This document shows positions 53,450 through 63,449 of a DNA stretch of 64,000 nt, in pieces. The DNA comes from Eutreptiella sp. 'Long Island Sound 2002' (lineage: Eukaryota > Euglenozoa > Euglenophyceae > Eutreptiales > Eutreptiaceae). The translations under genes were made by a program, and so were the position numbers. The notes beneath the pieces are model-generated. The model ran no database searches. It was not told the DNA's origin and saw only the letters and a program-made list of their open reading frames with translations. Each line of letters opens with the position of its first letter. Position 1 is the first letter of the stretch. The stretch is taken from positions 42,717,119 to 42,781,118 of the forward strand of contig OZ038389.1 of NCBI GenBank assembly GCA_964036045.1, given 5' to 3'.

Positions 53450-54145
53450 CTTGGGGGAATGTTTGCCCGGCGCGCTACCTTTCTATTAACTATCCCGACT
53501 TCAGCCCGAGATTTACCCTCTGATGGAGAAGGCCCCCCAAATAGACCATGATGGACTGCGCACCTTCCCTACAAAGCACACTGCATAATTAGACAATAGC
53601 TGTGAATTCAACAACTCCAAATGTCGTTTGTATTGTACTTAACAAACGGTACTTTGCCTTTACCTTTCCCATAGATTTCGCTATGGTAATGAGTCCCCAA
53701 GCCGCAAGCGGTTTGGACGGCGTTTCTGCCTCACGTCACAAGAACGAAGCGCAAACTCAGTATTCGCTACATCACCCCTGCCTTCTCGGGGTCCCCATGG
53801 TGGGGAGAAATCAATATGGCTACATTACCCCTGCTTTCTTGGGGTCCCCATGGTGGGGAGAAATCAACCTAGTAAGGAGTGGATGTGGTGGAAACGAGAA
53901 AAAAATGGAAGAAAATTGGTGAAACTGGGTGAGAATCCAAATATACCATATCCCGAATGTGAAAGGAGCATCAAAATACCCATTGTCAAACAACAATAAT
54001 GCCCATAGTATCACAAAGTATGGGGTTCTAGGACGGCTAGACGTCCAAATAGTTGCACTGCGCTTAGTGCACCCCCTAAAAGGTCACTGGTGGGGCACGG
54101 GTCAAGAAAGATGCCCGGCGCGCTAACACCCCCCCCCTTGCGCTG
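53450..54145 (+). mobile_element. GGCGCGC-ended element, copy C, carrying R2
   Basis: Left end GGGGGAATGTTTGCCCGGCG, right end GATGCCCGGCGCGCTAACAC then CCCC. The interior holds repeat R2 (53790-54065), whose first part is itself doubled (53760-53815). Copies A and B lack R2, so R2 probably jumped in here. Confidence 0.55.
53790..54065 (+). repeat. dispersed repeat R2, copy B
   Basis: Counterpart of 9505-9790. Confidence 0.8.
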
Positions 54146-54683
54146 CCATTTCAAGCGTCACAGAAATGACGAACTTGCCTTGCCTTTGGTATGCCCACAA
54201 ACAGTGTGGAACATGCTTTTCGCTTGTGCTTGTTGTTGCTTGTGCTTGTGTTAAGTCATTATCTTCGTTTTTGGACTGAGCAAGAATCTGAGCAGTCCTG
54301 TGTATGGGAACACAGTAGTTACCGCGGTCGCCTTGGCCATCGGGGAAAACGGGTCCAAAACAGCCCACTTTTCGCACAGTGCACAGTGCCAGCCCCTCCC
54401 CCCCCCAAATGAGGGTTGGCGCAGAATTCTGAACGTTAAGGAAGGGTGTGTGGGTACCACCCCTGTGGTGCAAATGTGTTGTGTTCCCTGGGTCATTGTT
54501 GGTCACCTGAAAAGTGGCAACATGCGCGTCTCCTGATTTGATGGCATGCCCACAAAAGTTGTTGCCCAGAAGGTGTATCATGCTTTGGATGGCCTTTCCC
54601 GCTCTCTCCCACCTACAAAATGACCGACCATCATGAGTGTCCCTGGGACTTCACTTCGTTTGCACCGCAGTGTCCTTCCCCAG
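54146..54683. other. no firm gene; possible exons near 54535-54625
   Basis: The plus strand near 54536-54625 reads DGMPTKVVAQKVYHALDGLS, then RSLPPTK and a stop, and the start of that stretch (GGCATGCCCACAAA) echoes 54188-54205. It may belong with the exon at 54684-54845. Confidence 0.3.
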
Positions 54684-54845
54684 GAGGCATTGTCCCTCTC
54701 CAGCATTGTGTCAGCACCAGACACAACTAGAGGACCCGAAGGCAGCCCAGAATCCACTGATTGGGGGGCTGACGATGAGGTGCTGGAAGAATGGCGGCTG
54801 AAGAAAGCACTGGGGCGTGCAGAGCGAACACAAACTGCCCCCTGA
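54684..54845 (+). CDS. acidic terminal exon of an unknown gene
   Basis: After acceptor TGTCCTTCCCCAG the frame runs in phase 0 to a TGA at 54843-54845: EALSLSSIVSAPDTTRGPEG, then SPESTDWGADDEVLEEWRLK and a basic end. Clearly protein-like; an alternative acceptor at 54670 would add a few residues. No family recognised and no firm upstream exon. Confidence 0.45.
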   Translation, partial: EALSLSSIVSAPDTTRGPEGSPESTDWGADDEVLEEWRLKKALGRAERTQTAP

Positions 54846-54945
54846 CCAGCATCAGGGTACTTGTCCCACAGAAAAATTTGATCATCGGGGGACAATGAAT
54901 CCCAGAGGACCACAGACGCGTCTTTTTGTGGGCAGTGAAAACACT

Positions 54946-55200
54946 TCATGGTGCGAACAACCAATATAGAAAGAAAAGGTATTATCCAGTGTCCCAAAGT
55001 AAATGAACACATCTGAGAGTGACGCCTCCAATCAGGTGACCTAGAATCCCAGAGGTCCCAACAAGTCGGCAGAACAAAACTTCATGGTGCCAATCTGAAC
55101 AACCAATATAGAAAGAAAAGGTATTATCCAGTGTCCCAAGGTCAATGAACACATCTTAGAGTGATGCCTCCAATCACGTGCCCTATAATCCCAGAGGCGA
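54946..55200 (+). repeat. 135-bp direct duplication
   Basis: TTCATGGTGC, then AACAACCAATATAGAAAGAA and the following 80 bp occur twice (54946-55056 and 55080-55200) with few differences. Confidence 0.85.
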
Positions 55201-56579
55201 TTGTAGGCACACGTTGCATGTAGGATCCTGACACTGACTGCTAGTGTAATGACCCAGGTTTTTCAACGTGGCATCGTGGTGAAAACAGCAATGACACACA
55301 ACTGTTTCAAGTAGACAACAGACTCTCATGATAGTAGTGCAACTCGTCTGATATTTCTCATACCATGGGCTGTGCCATGCCCACTTCCCTTCCTGTTCCT
55401 GTTGTGTATCCATTTCCTATCCACATCACCTCCATCCCTCCATATGCCCACCACTTTGTGGTTCTCATTCCCTCTCCTACAGCCAATACCGTTCCATTCC
55501 TCTCCAATGCACACCCTTTTCCTATCCACTCCTCCAAAACTTCCAAATTCATTCACTCATTACTCGTCCTACTACGGAGCGACTGAGCTCATGGACTGTG
55601 GTGTCAACCTTCCCCTGTGTGGAGAGATAGTCATTTGGCAAATGTGTTTTTCACCACTGACTCTTTGTGGCCTTGTGTGATGGTTGGGAACCAGTCAATT
55701 GGCAGGCCGTCAGAACGACCTTTGACCTTCGGAGATAAGGCACGGGACTCACCTTACACAGCCCCCCCACCCCCATTTTGACCCCATGTGTATGTCCATT
55801 ATTGCATACCCCCCTTGTCTATGAGTTCGGTATAGCCGTAGAGTAGTGGCCATCGCTGCCATGAGAGCAAAGGATTTTCTGTGTCATATTTTCAGAAACA
55901 AAAGCTGAGAGGGCCCTGTTCACCATGGTATACTCTTAGCGTCAAGGATTAAACGGGCAATGATGAAATACATGCCATTGGACACACTTGTGGGGCGGTA
56001 ATTCATTGCAGATGTGGTTGGGCCCTTGTTGCACAGGAAGGAGTCTAGCCTCAAGCCATTGTTCAGGGATCTCTCCTGTTTCCCTTACATCTACCGCTGC
56101 CTAATGTAGACTCCACTTTACGTCGGTAAGTCCCTGTTGACCATTGCAGGAGGCAGGATCATATCAGGGCCCGGTGCCTTCCTTTTGGGTTGCTTGATGG
56201 ACAACAAACTAGAGACGCCTCGGGTGTACCCAGATTACGGTTTCAATACATTTCCCATTTGGATTGTGGCACAGCGCAATGCAAAGCAGTGACACAACCA
56301 AAGGCTCACAAATGTGTATGTGTTGGGAGGCATACGGGGCAGCATGTTAATGTGGACCGCAAGAGGTGTGTGACGAAGCGCAGAGCTGTTACTGCGAGGT
56401 CCATGGTGCCTCCATTCAATGAGAAATGAGGCCAGCTCTTGAAATGCCTTGCCTGTGACGAGCCAAAGCCAGTTGTTCCAGAACAGAAATCACAAGCGGT
56501 GCATGGCATGTGCAGTGGCACAATATGTACCCTACAACCTCGGCCTCATAACTGCTCACAGGAATGCCACGTTCCCTGT
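55201..56579. other. no gene recognised
   Basis: 55360-55560 is a pyrimidine-rich stretch with many CCTATCCAC and CCATTCC words. Frames across it are low-complexity. The rest is mixed sequence. Confidence 0.4.
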
Positions 56580-56760
56580 TCTTTTGGGGGGGGTTGCGGC
56601 CACGGCGAGCTGGCGAAGCCCACCTACCAGAAGGCATTCAAGAAATCTCTCGGAATTAAGAATCAGAGCTGTCCAATGCTACAATTGTCCCACTCGGTGA
56701 TGCGGTAGCGGACATAACACCTTGTGAGGATAAGCTGAATCTGATACCAGGGAATGCAGG
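56580..56760 (-). mobile_element. SINE-like repeat R7, copy C
   Basis: See copy A. The block GGGAACTGCCGCGCCCAAAG follows directly, as in copy B. Confidence 0.55.
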
Positions 56761-56849
56761 GGGAACTGCCGCGCCCAAAGGAATCCCAGCGTGCTACTGT
56801 AGCACAAACAAAAAACTGAAGGCTGAGTAAAAATAGCGGTGTGCCATGC

Positions 56850-57464
56850 ACAGAGAAAGCAGTATCGAAGGAATGCCACTTTCCCTCTAATAAGTCGAGT
56901 TCTGTTCGAACCCAGCATTTGTTTGCTGCATTTGTTATGACCCTCGAAGTCTGAGCAGAGATTGTAATGTAATCAAATCATGGGCTCGGCCCTCTTCGGG
57001 GTTTTCAGGAGTAAGTGCGGCAAGAAGCTTTTTCGTTTCAGGGGTTGCGCTTCATTGGTCATTCAACAACTTATCTTCCTCGCCCTGCGCCCGCCACTGG
57101 CCACAGGCTGCTCCGACAGCCTCCCCTCTTTGAGTTAGTGCCCGGAGTGTAGTTCGGATTCCCCCCGGTCAGATGTATGGGGCACCCCTAAAATCAAATC
57201 AGAAGGCCAGAGCACATACCAACAACCAAAAACAAAATAATGTGCGACCTGCCTTCCTGATGGGACAGGGCTAATAATCTGTTGGCTTTGAAATTCCCAC
57301 AGTGCGGCTTGACGCACGGTTGAAGTGTGACAGATACAGACATGATGCGACCCACCCACACCCTCCAGCAGCCTCTACCCCCTTTGTCAGCCACAAACCT
57401 GCCTATGGCCAAAAGCGAGGGTGCGTGCGGGAGTGCACCATGATACTCGAAGTTTCTCATCTGC
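56850..57464. other. intergenic, 3' flank of TMEM260-like gene
   Basis: No gene recognised. Confidence 0.4.
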
Positions 57465-59816
57465 TTATTCTGCCTTTTCGGCCTTCATCCGGATCATTGA
57501 ATCCCGGAAATTCGACCAGTAGTTCACCGCGTTGACCATGGACTCCTCTCCCCCTTCGATCTCGATATTGTCACGCTTGCAGATTTCTATGTACTTTGTG
57601 AATGTGTCAACGATCCGTATCACTCTTGGCAGCTCCTGCTGTTGCTGTACGGAGAGGAGTGTTTGCAGGGCCACGCCGTAATTACGGTAGACTATGGCAC
57701 TGGCCTCCGGCTTCTGGGTCTCAAAAAGGAAGCCATATAGTTCTAAAGTCCGCAGAAGGCAGACCCATCCAATGTCCTTCACATTGGGTTGCAGCTGGTC
57801 CCTTTTGCGCTCTGCAAACTGCATTAAATAATAGGCCTGTCCTTGGATTGAGGCGTAGTAGTCATTGAGGACAATATGCTCCCAGGCGTGCGGAGGAAAC
57901 AGGTGCAGCTTGTCATGAGGGGGAAGCTGCACGCCCTCGCGTGGTGGCACATTGTGGGTTTGGTTGATGTACAGCCGGAGAGACTTGGGGCTGTACACCT
58001 TGTCAACAGGAATGACCTGCTGTGACAAACCCCAGGGGCGGGTGTCATAAAACCCTTGCCAGGTGTTGTCCCCGGACTTCCACCCATAACAAAGAAACAC
58101 TTGGTGGTTGGGAAGGTTGAGGTCCAGGAATTGCTTGACAGTGAAGCCCGTGGGTTTGCCAGGGAAGTAGTGATCGGTTCCCGGGGGAAAGCGCAGCGTT
58201 GGGAAATTGTGCTTCAGACTGGTCACGTACCAACTGTATGTCATCATCTCCTGATCCGCAATGATCACATCCGGCCTGAGGCCCTCCATGCTCTGGACGT
58301 AACGTGCGGAGTTGATCATGAGGTCCCCCTTTGTCAACAAGATGGTGCTGTTTGGGAGCCCCAACATGATAGAGCGGCCGAAATCACGCACGATGTAGTT
58401 TGTGCTCATGTCCTGCATCTCGTAATGCAGTGCACACTGAATCCCCACCAGGCTGACTGCCAGGCCGGTGAAAGCAGTGGGCATGCTCGAGGCCAGGGGC
58501 GAGCTGTCCGCATCACGGCCCTTGCGGCTCGATAAATAGTGTTGCACGGCGCCACAACCATGGCCAATGAAGAGGCAGACGATGGACAAAGGCTGGATCC
58601 AGAAGCGCTGCACTACGCCAACGTACAAAGGGTTGTCCAGTGGAAAATTAGTCAGATAATTGAAAAAAATCAGGTAGAAGACGTACATCACGACAAACAA
58701 CACCTGCACGTTGAGCACGCCGTTGATTGTGCGCTGCCGCACAGCCGTCCACAGGATTACTACAATGCCCAAAGCTCCACACAGCCAGCCATAGTGCAGC
58801 GTCTGGGTGTGCAAATCGTTGAAATAGAAACTGCTGGTTTGCCAGAATTGATTCCCCGAGAACCTGGCTTCCTTGCTGGCCAGATGAAAAGTGCCATACT
58901 CCTTGCGCAGCAAATGGGTCATCAGCCCTGAGAATGACAGGCAATCACCCCAGCTCTGCTTTGATTTTATGTAGAGTGCTGACCAGATCAGGTACAGATA
59001 TGGGGAAATGCCCATGATATAACACAGGGTGCAGCCTATGAACTTCAAAACAGACATTTCGGCGCGGTAGATGAGGAACACCCACAGCACCAACGGAAGC
59101 AAGTAGACGGCGACGGTGTGCTGGTTGGTGGAGGCCAGGCCGCAGACAAAGGAGGAGAAGTACAGGATGCGAAGCCTCGATGGCCAAGCCTCAGTCACAG
59201 CGGCGTAGAAGACCACACACAACAGCAGCAGGAGGCACACAAAGAAATTGTTCATGGCGAAGACCTCAGTGACCACTGCATACGTCCACACAGCGGGACT
59301 GAATGCAAATATGCCCGCAGCCAAGATCCCAGGGGCTAACAGACCGCTCAGCCGGCTCCCAGCTAGAAACAAGAATACGACAGCTGCCGCTGAGAGCACA
59401 GTGTGCCCCAAGTTCATGGCCATGCCAGCGTCGAGCGCTCCGCCGCTCACACGGCTCAGGAAAATCTCAGAGATCTTGGAGTAGATGGTGAACAGGGGGT
59501 ACCCCGGGGGATGTGCCGTGCCCCATTCATGAGCAACTGTCATCAATTCACCTGAGTCGCCTCCGGAAACGGAAGGCTGCATGGTCAACGTGTACATCGC
59601 CAGAGCGACCACAAACACAGCCATGGCGGTGGGCCTTTCGTACTTTGGAGGAGTGGGCAACTGGAACACGGCGCGGGCCTTCGCACGCGACTTTCCGCTT
59701 GGGTCACTGGGGTTGGCCCCACGGGACACCTCTGCATTGACCTCGTGCTTGTCTCTAGCAGGCTCGCGCAACTCCACAGTCTTACGCTTGCCCCCACCCT
59801 TCCCTCTTGGAGCCAT
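57465..59816 (-). CDS. TMEM260: TMEM260/DUF2723 family protein O-mannosyltransferase
   Basis: 783 residues from ATG 59814-59816, uninterrupted. A basic cytosolic start (MAPRGKGGGKRK) precedes a first membrane helix at about 64-80. The luminal loop then carries the family signature GGDSGEL (85-91) and HPPGYPLFT (102-110); the Asp-Ser-Gly-Glu part is the presumed catalytic site of these multi-membrane glycosyltransferases. About ten further hydrophobic segments follow to residue 480, then a soluble C-terminal region of about 300 residues with a TPR-like piece (YASIQGQAYYLMQF). Human TMEM260 (about 700 residues) is an ER enzyme that O-mannosylates IPT domains; bacterial relatives are DUF2723 proteins. 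Length and motif order fit a full, active enzyme using a lipid-linked sugar donor. The acceptor in this organism is unknown. Antisense frames are shadows. Confidence 0.9.
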   Translation of the reverse strand: MAPRGKGGGKRKTVELREPARDKHEVNAEVSRGANPSDPSGKSRAKARAVFQLPTPPKYERPTAMAVFVVALAMYTLTMQPSVSGGDSGELMTVAHEWGTAHPPGYPLFTIYSKISEIFLSRVSGGALDAGMAMNLGHTVLSAAAVVFLFLAGSRLSGLLAPGILAAGIFAFSPAVWTYAVVTEVFAMNNFFVCLLLLLCVVFYAAVTEAWPSRLRILYFSSFVCGLASTNQHTVAVYLLPLVLWVFLIYRAEMSVLKFIGCTLCYIMGISPYLYLIWSALYIKSKQSWGDCLSFSGLMTHLLRKEYGTFHLASKEARFSGNQFWQTSSFYFNDLHTQTLHYGWLCGALGIVVILWTAVRQRTINGVLNVQVLFVVMYVFYLIFFNYLTNFPLDNPLYVGVVQRFWIQPLSIVCLFIGHGCGAVQHYLSSRKGRDADSSPLASSMPTAFTGLAVSLVGIQCALHYEMQDMSTNYIVRDFGRSIMLGLPNSTILLTKGDLMINSARYVQSMEGLRPDVIIADQEMMTYSWYVTSLKHNFPTLRFPPGTDHYFPGKPTGFTVKQFLDLNLPNHQVFLCYGWKSGDNTWQGFYDTRPWGLSQQVIPVDKVYSPKSLRLYINQTHNVPPREGVQLPPHDKLHLFPPHAWEHIVLNDYYASIQGQAYYLMQFAERKRDQLQPNVKDIGWVCLLRTLELYGFLFETQKPEASAIVYRNYGVALQTLLSVQQQQELPRVIRIVDTFTKYIEICKRDNIEIEGGEESMVNAVNYWSNFRDSMIRMKAEKAE

Positions 59817-60214
59817 CTGCGTGCGATCACTGGACGTAGACGGTTTAGGGGCTACACGTCAACGAAAAAAATAGACACTAAGAAAGGCAGGTCGTAGGAG
59901 TCGGCGATGAGGAGGAGGAAGGAGGGGTTTGTGGATTGCCCATCATGAACCCGAGAATCTGATCTGACACGTAGTTGCGTGGGCACAACCACGGGTCAAA
60001 GGCCCTATCATTGTAGTCAGCGTGGCATACGGGGTGGGAGGGGTAGCTGCACACCCAAGCGGGACTTTGCGAAACCAATGGTCGCAGCATGGGACAGTGA
60101 CCGGGACCTCCAACACCTCCAAAATGATGGACTGTATCAAATAAAGCTCCATTGTACACCCATGAGACATTCAAAATGCATTCACTGAGGGAGGCATGGG
60201 TTGATTACTCTTGC
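59817..60214. other. 5' flank of TMEM260-like gene
   Basis: No gene recognised. Confidence 0.4.
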
Positions 60215-60275
60215 GGTGTAGCGGTAGTTCAAATTCTGTTGCCTTGCGCAAGGCACCTCGAAGAGAGACGAGTGA
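60215..60275 (+). repeat. dispersed hairpin repeat R8, copy B, tRNA-like start
   Basis: GCGGTGTAGCGGTAGTTCAA, then ATTCTGTTGCC, TTGCGC and AAGGCACC. The palindrome TGCCTTGCGCAAGGCA follows a degenerate B-box (AGTTCAAATTC). Counterpart of 16005-16045. Confidence 0.6.
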
Positions 60276-60884
60276 TGTTTGAGGCTGAAAACCTCCTGGG
60301 GAAGTCACACACTAGTGCCATCAGGCCCCAAACGGCGCTTTCAACCACCCCATGCCAGCCCGAAAATGGTCAAGTCCTCACCCGTGGGGCGCCAGAGGGA
60401 GGCCGACCGGGGTCACTGAAGATAGAGCCTGGGGCCCCAGTTCATATTGACGCAAAAAGTTGCCCAGGGCCTACGGGGTGGATCAACGCACAATAGCGGC
60501 TATATGCCAAGCAAATTTTGCCCTCCATGGTGCAAACAGGTCCAAAACGGCGCTCTTGGAGGCCACTACGCACCACGAGGAGGGCCTAATTGGTGCTAAA
60601 CGGCTCCCCATGGGTATATATGCACTCCCCTTATCACCAAATGATCACCCAAGAACGGCCCAAGGATCCCTGGGCGTCGGCGGACATCACCCCAAGAATC
60701 GCGATTTTTCAACCACTCCATGCAGCCCGAAAACAGTCAAGTCCTCACCAATGGGACGCCCTTGGAGGGCCAACCGGGGTACCCATAGATAGAGCCCGGG
60801 ACCCTGCCATTGGTTAGGGGTCCATATGGAAGGAAAAACTTGCCCTGGACCAGCACACAGTGACCGCAATCAGCCAACAATGTT
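60276..60884. other. no gene; internal imperfect duplication
   Basis: 60340-60480 and 60710-60850 resemble each other (CAACCACTCCATGC, CAGTCAAGTCCTCACC, GATAGAGCC), so a unit of about 370 bp is duplicated. No protein recognised. Confidence 0.45.
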
Positions 60885-61105
60885 TTCACCCCCACCCCCA
60901 ACCCCACCCATCCAAAAAGCAGTACCCAGGTACAGGGGGAAGGGGAGGGGGGTGATGAGTCAAAATTGAAAAATTCATTGGGGGATGAATTCGTCCTCCA
61001 AACTGATGATTTTAGGAGGGTCAGACATCTGATTTCATATCGGGGGGGTATGCTATACGAATGGCCCCGGAGAAGGAGGGTATATGCCGCCCGCGCTTGC
61101 ACTTG
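60885..61105 (+). repeat. dispersed repeat R12, copy B
   Basis: Counterpart of 16337-16570. Confidence 0.75.
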
Positions 61106-62005
61106 GTCTACAACCTCTCTTTGAATTGATTTGCCAGATTTTTGATAGCTGACTGCCAGTTCAATATCTCACAGCACAATCTGTTAGACTTCTGACAGCT
61201 ACATGTGTGACGCCAGATGGGCTAGCAGAGTTTTGACACCACAGTAGTTGTCATAATTCTGACAACTGGTCCGTAGTCAAAACCCAAATGCCCGTTGTGC
61301 TGTCAAAAATCTGAAAGAGCACCGGCGTGAAAATTTCGACAAAGAGCAATACGGCATCCCACTCTGACACTTGACACCCTCACACAATAACCACCATCAA
61401 AAGGCTCCTTCAGAATCCAACTAGAAAAAGATGGTACTCAACAACCCCTAAACCCCCCTGTCCTGGCGCACGTTGCAAAACCACAGAAACAGCACACCCT
61501 CATAAGATGATGGCATTCACAAATATTTTGACCTTGGTGTCTCACACCCCCTCAGTGAGCCATGCCAAGTATGACTCGTAGACATCCAACTAAACTCATG
61601 CTTAGTCTCTTGTGTAGGGTCACCAATCTGATGGAAGTATGATTTTAATGGTATTCGGATTGAACCGAGCCTTAGCCATTGCCTAAATGTGAACCCTAAT
61701 AAAAGGTGGGTATTAGCTGGTGGGGAGCGAAATATTGCATAATGCACACCAGGCACTTTGCACACTGGCACAATGTGCACTGTGGACGCTTCACACTGTG
61801 CCACTCAGCTGCACACCACGCACTTGGCATACAATGCACTCCACACTCCACAAAACATGCACTCTGCACATTGCTCTGTAGCCAGTGCCAACCCTGGCCA
61901 AGTTGGTGCATTGCATGCGCACTGCGTGCGCACTGCATGGGTACTGCGTGCAGTGCCGACACAATGAAACCTAGCCAGGGAGGAAGGGAGGAAACCCCCA
62001 TGCAT
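61106..62005. other. no gene; CACTGCG cluster near 61908-61950
   Basis: 61740-61950 is rich in GCAC words (degenerate CACTGTGC, CACTTTGC and CACTGCGTG units), a diffuse version of the 10-bp motif family. No exon recognised. Confidence 0.4.
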
Positions 62006-62272
62006 TTATGCAAGCGTCACAAGGGTCTTCATACACTTGGTGATTGGTGGCCGTGGCCAAGCGCAATCTGCTGTTGCGTGAGTGTGTTTGAAGATGGTGG
62101 CAGCCTTCTGGGGACATAGGCATTCTACCTTGACCCCATTGGGGCCCAACTTGCAGCAATATGCAGCACTATGTGGGCCGTTACTGATAAACCGTGCTAC
62201 TGATTCGCAATGATCCGAGAGTGCGGATGGAGGGTTCAAGTGTTGGCTCATAGATAGAATCCACAAAGACAT
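62006..62272 (-). CDS. possible small Cys-rich protein or exon
   Basis: 88 codons from ATG 62270-62272 to TAA. Contains SDHCESVARFISNGPHSA, AYCCKLGPNGVKVECLCPQK and HATADCAWPRPP. Seven cysteines and mixed composition look protein-like. No family or splice borders recognised; chance cannot be excluded. Confidence 0.35.
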   Translation of the reverse strand: MSLWILSMSQHLNPPSALSDHCESVARFISNGPHSAAYCCKLGPNGVKVECLCPQKAATIFKHTHATADCAWPRPPITKCMKTLVTLA

Positions 62273-62587
62273 TGTTTCCTAGAGATAGCAAGGCAATGAC
62301 CATGAAGAGTGGAATCTGCTTTGGAGTGTGCAACAACCCACCTGCCGATTTCTTGCATTGTGAATGTACACGACATCCGGTGATTCCCCATCATCATAAT
62401 CCAGCATCCACCTATAACAAAGAACGTGCAACAAAACCGGGTAAAAATGGGCTGAAATGGCTGAAAATGGGTGAACATGGGTGGCAATTCAAATATGCCA
62501 CATCCTCAATGCACAAGAAGCGTAAAAAATTCTGTTATGGAACAACCAACTAGTGAAAAAAGGCCAATACTAGGGTTCAAGTCGTTG

Positions 62588-62652
62588 CCGACATACAAAA
62601 CTTTGCACTGTGTGCGCACTGCGGGCACACTGCGTGCACGGCATTCCCCCTA
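62588..62652 (+). repeat. dispersed repeat R3, copy B
   Basis: Counterpart of 28310-28362. A degenerate fragment of R2 follows at about 62695-62775. Confidence 0.7.
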
Positions 62653-62930
62653 TGAGAGGTTGGGGTTGAGCTGAAGGTTGTAGATGCATCCAGCACTGCA
62701 TGGTGGGAAAGACTCGGATGGCTACATGATGCTTGCCTTATCGGGATCCCCAAAGCAACGATTAGTTGGACATCGTAGCCCTTTGGACAGCCCTTGGACA
62801 GCACCGGTCGGGAACCCTGCATGCACCATGCATGACGACACTTGCTTTTTTGCAGCAAGCATCAATATTGGCCATACATCCAAAGCCCGCATCAAGGGCC
62901 CAATGAGAAGTGACTTCCACTCCTGCCCAG

Positions 62931-63152
62931 GTTGCCACAGCCCACAAAAACCCCTTTTCTAAGGACTAGTCATGGTCTGGTTGACACAAATGTGGTGGGG
63001 ACCCTTCGTGGTTGGGCACTAGCCAGATATGGCAAGACGGGTCTCTCCATGGTCCAAATGCTCAGCAACAAAACCCCCAACACCTTTGACCATGCTCCTG
63101 GCTTTCTTGGCGTCGTGGTGGAAGCCCACCAAATTGGCTGCAACTTCAACCT
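62931..63152 (+). CDS. unknown gene, upstream exon
   Basis: After acceptor CACTCCTGCCCAG (or the nearer TTGCCACAG) the frame encodes TKTPFLRTSHGLVDTNVVG, TLRGWALARYGKTGLSMVQM and DHAPGFLGVVVEAHQIGCNF, ending at a strong donor CCT/GTGAGT in phase 2. An earlier exon may lie at 62855-62930 (HTSKARIKGPMRSDFHSC). No family recognised. Confidence 0.45.
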
Positions 63153-63289
63153 GTGAGTGCCACCTGCTCTGCCTTCTGCCTTCCATGGACTGCCAGTTTC
63201 CGGTTACAAATTTCTTGTGCTTCCCACTGTTTTCCCATTTCCCTCGCGCCTCCCCTTCCCGGGTCTCCAGTTCCCCAAACAGCGTTCAG

Positions 63290-63449
63290 GAAAATGTTCT
63301 GGATCTGTGCACCCTTCCACTGGCCACCGGACATGCACGCGGCATGCAACACACCACCAGAAATGGGCATCTTCTGTGGAGATGGGACTGCACTCGCAGC
63401 ACCTGACGCAACTTCCCCGGTCTCGCAGCAATTTGAACCGAATATCTGA
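63290..63449 (+). CDS. unknown gene, terminal exon
   Basis: After acceptor CAGCGTTCAG the exon completes the phase-2 codon and encodes KMFWICAPFHWPPDMHAACN, then TPPEMGIFCGDGTALAAPDA and a TGA at 63447-63449. The 137-bp intron (63153-63289) is pyrimidine-rich before the acceptor. A competing acceptor at 63270 would use another, less natural frame. Confidence 0.45.
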
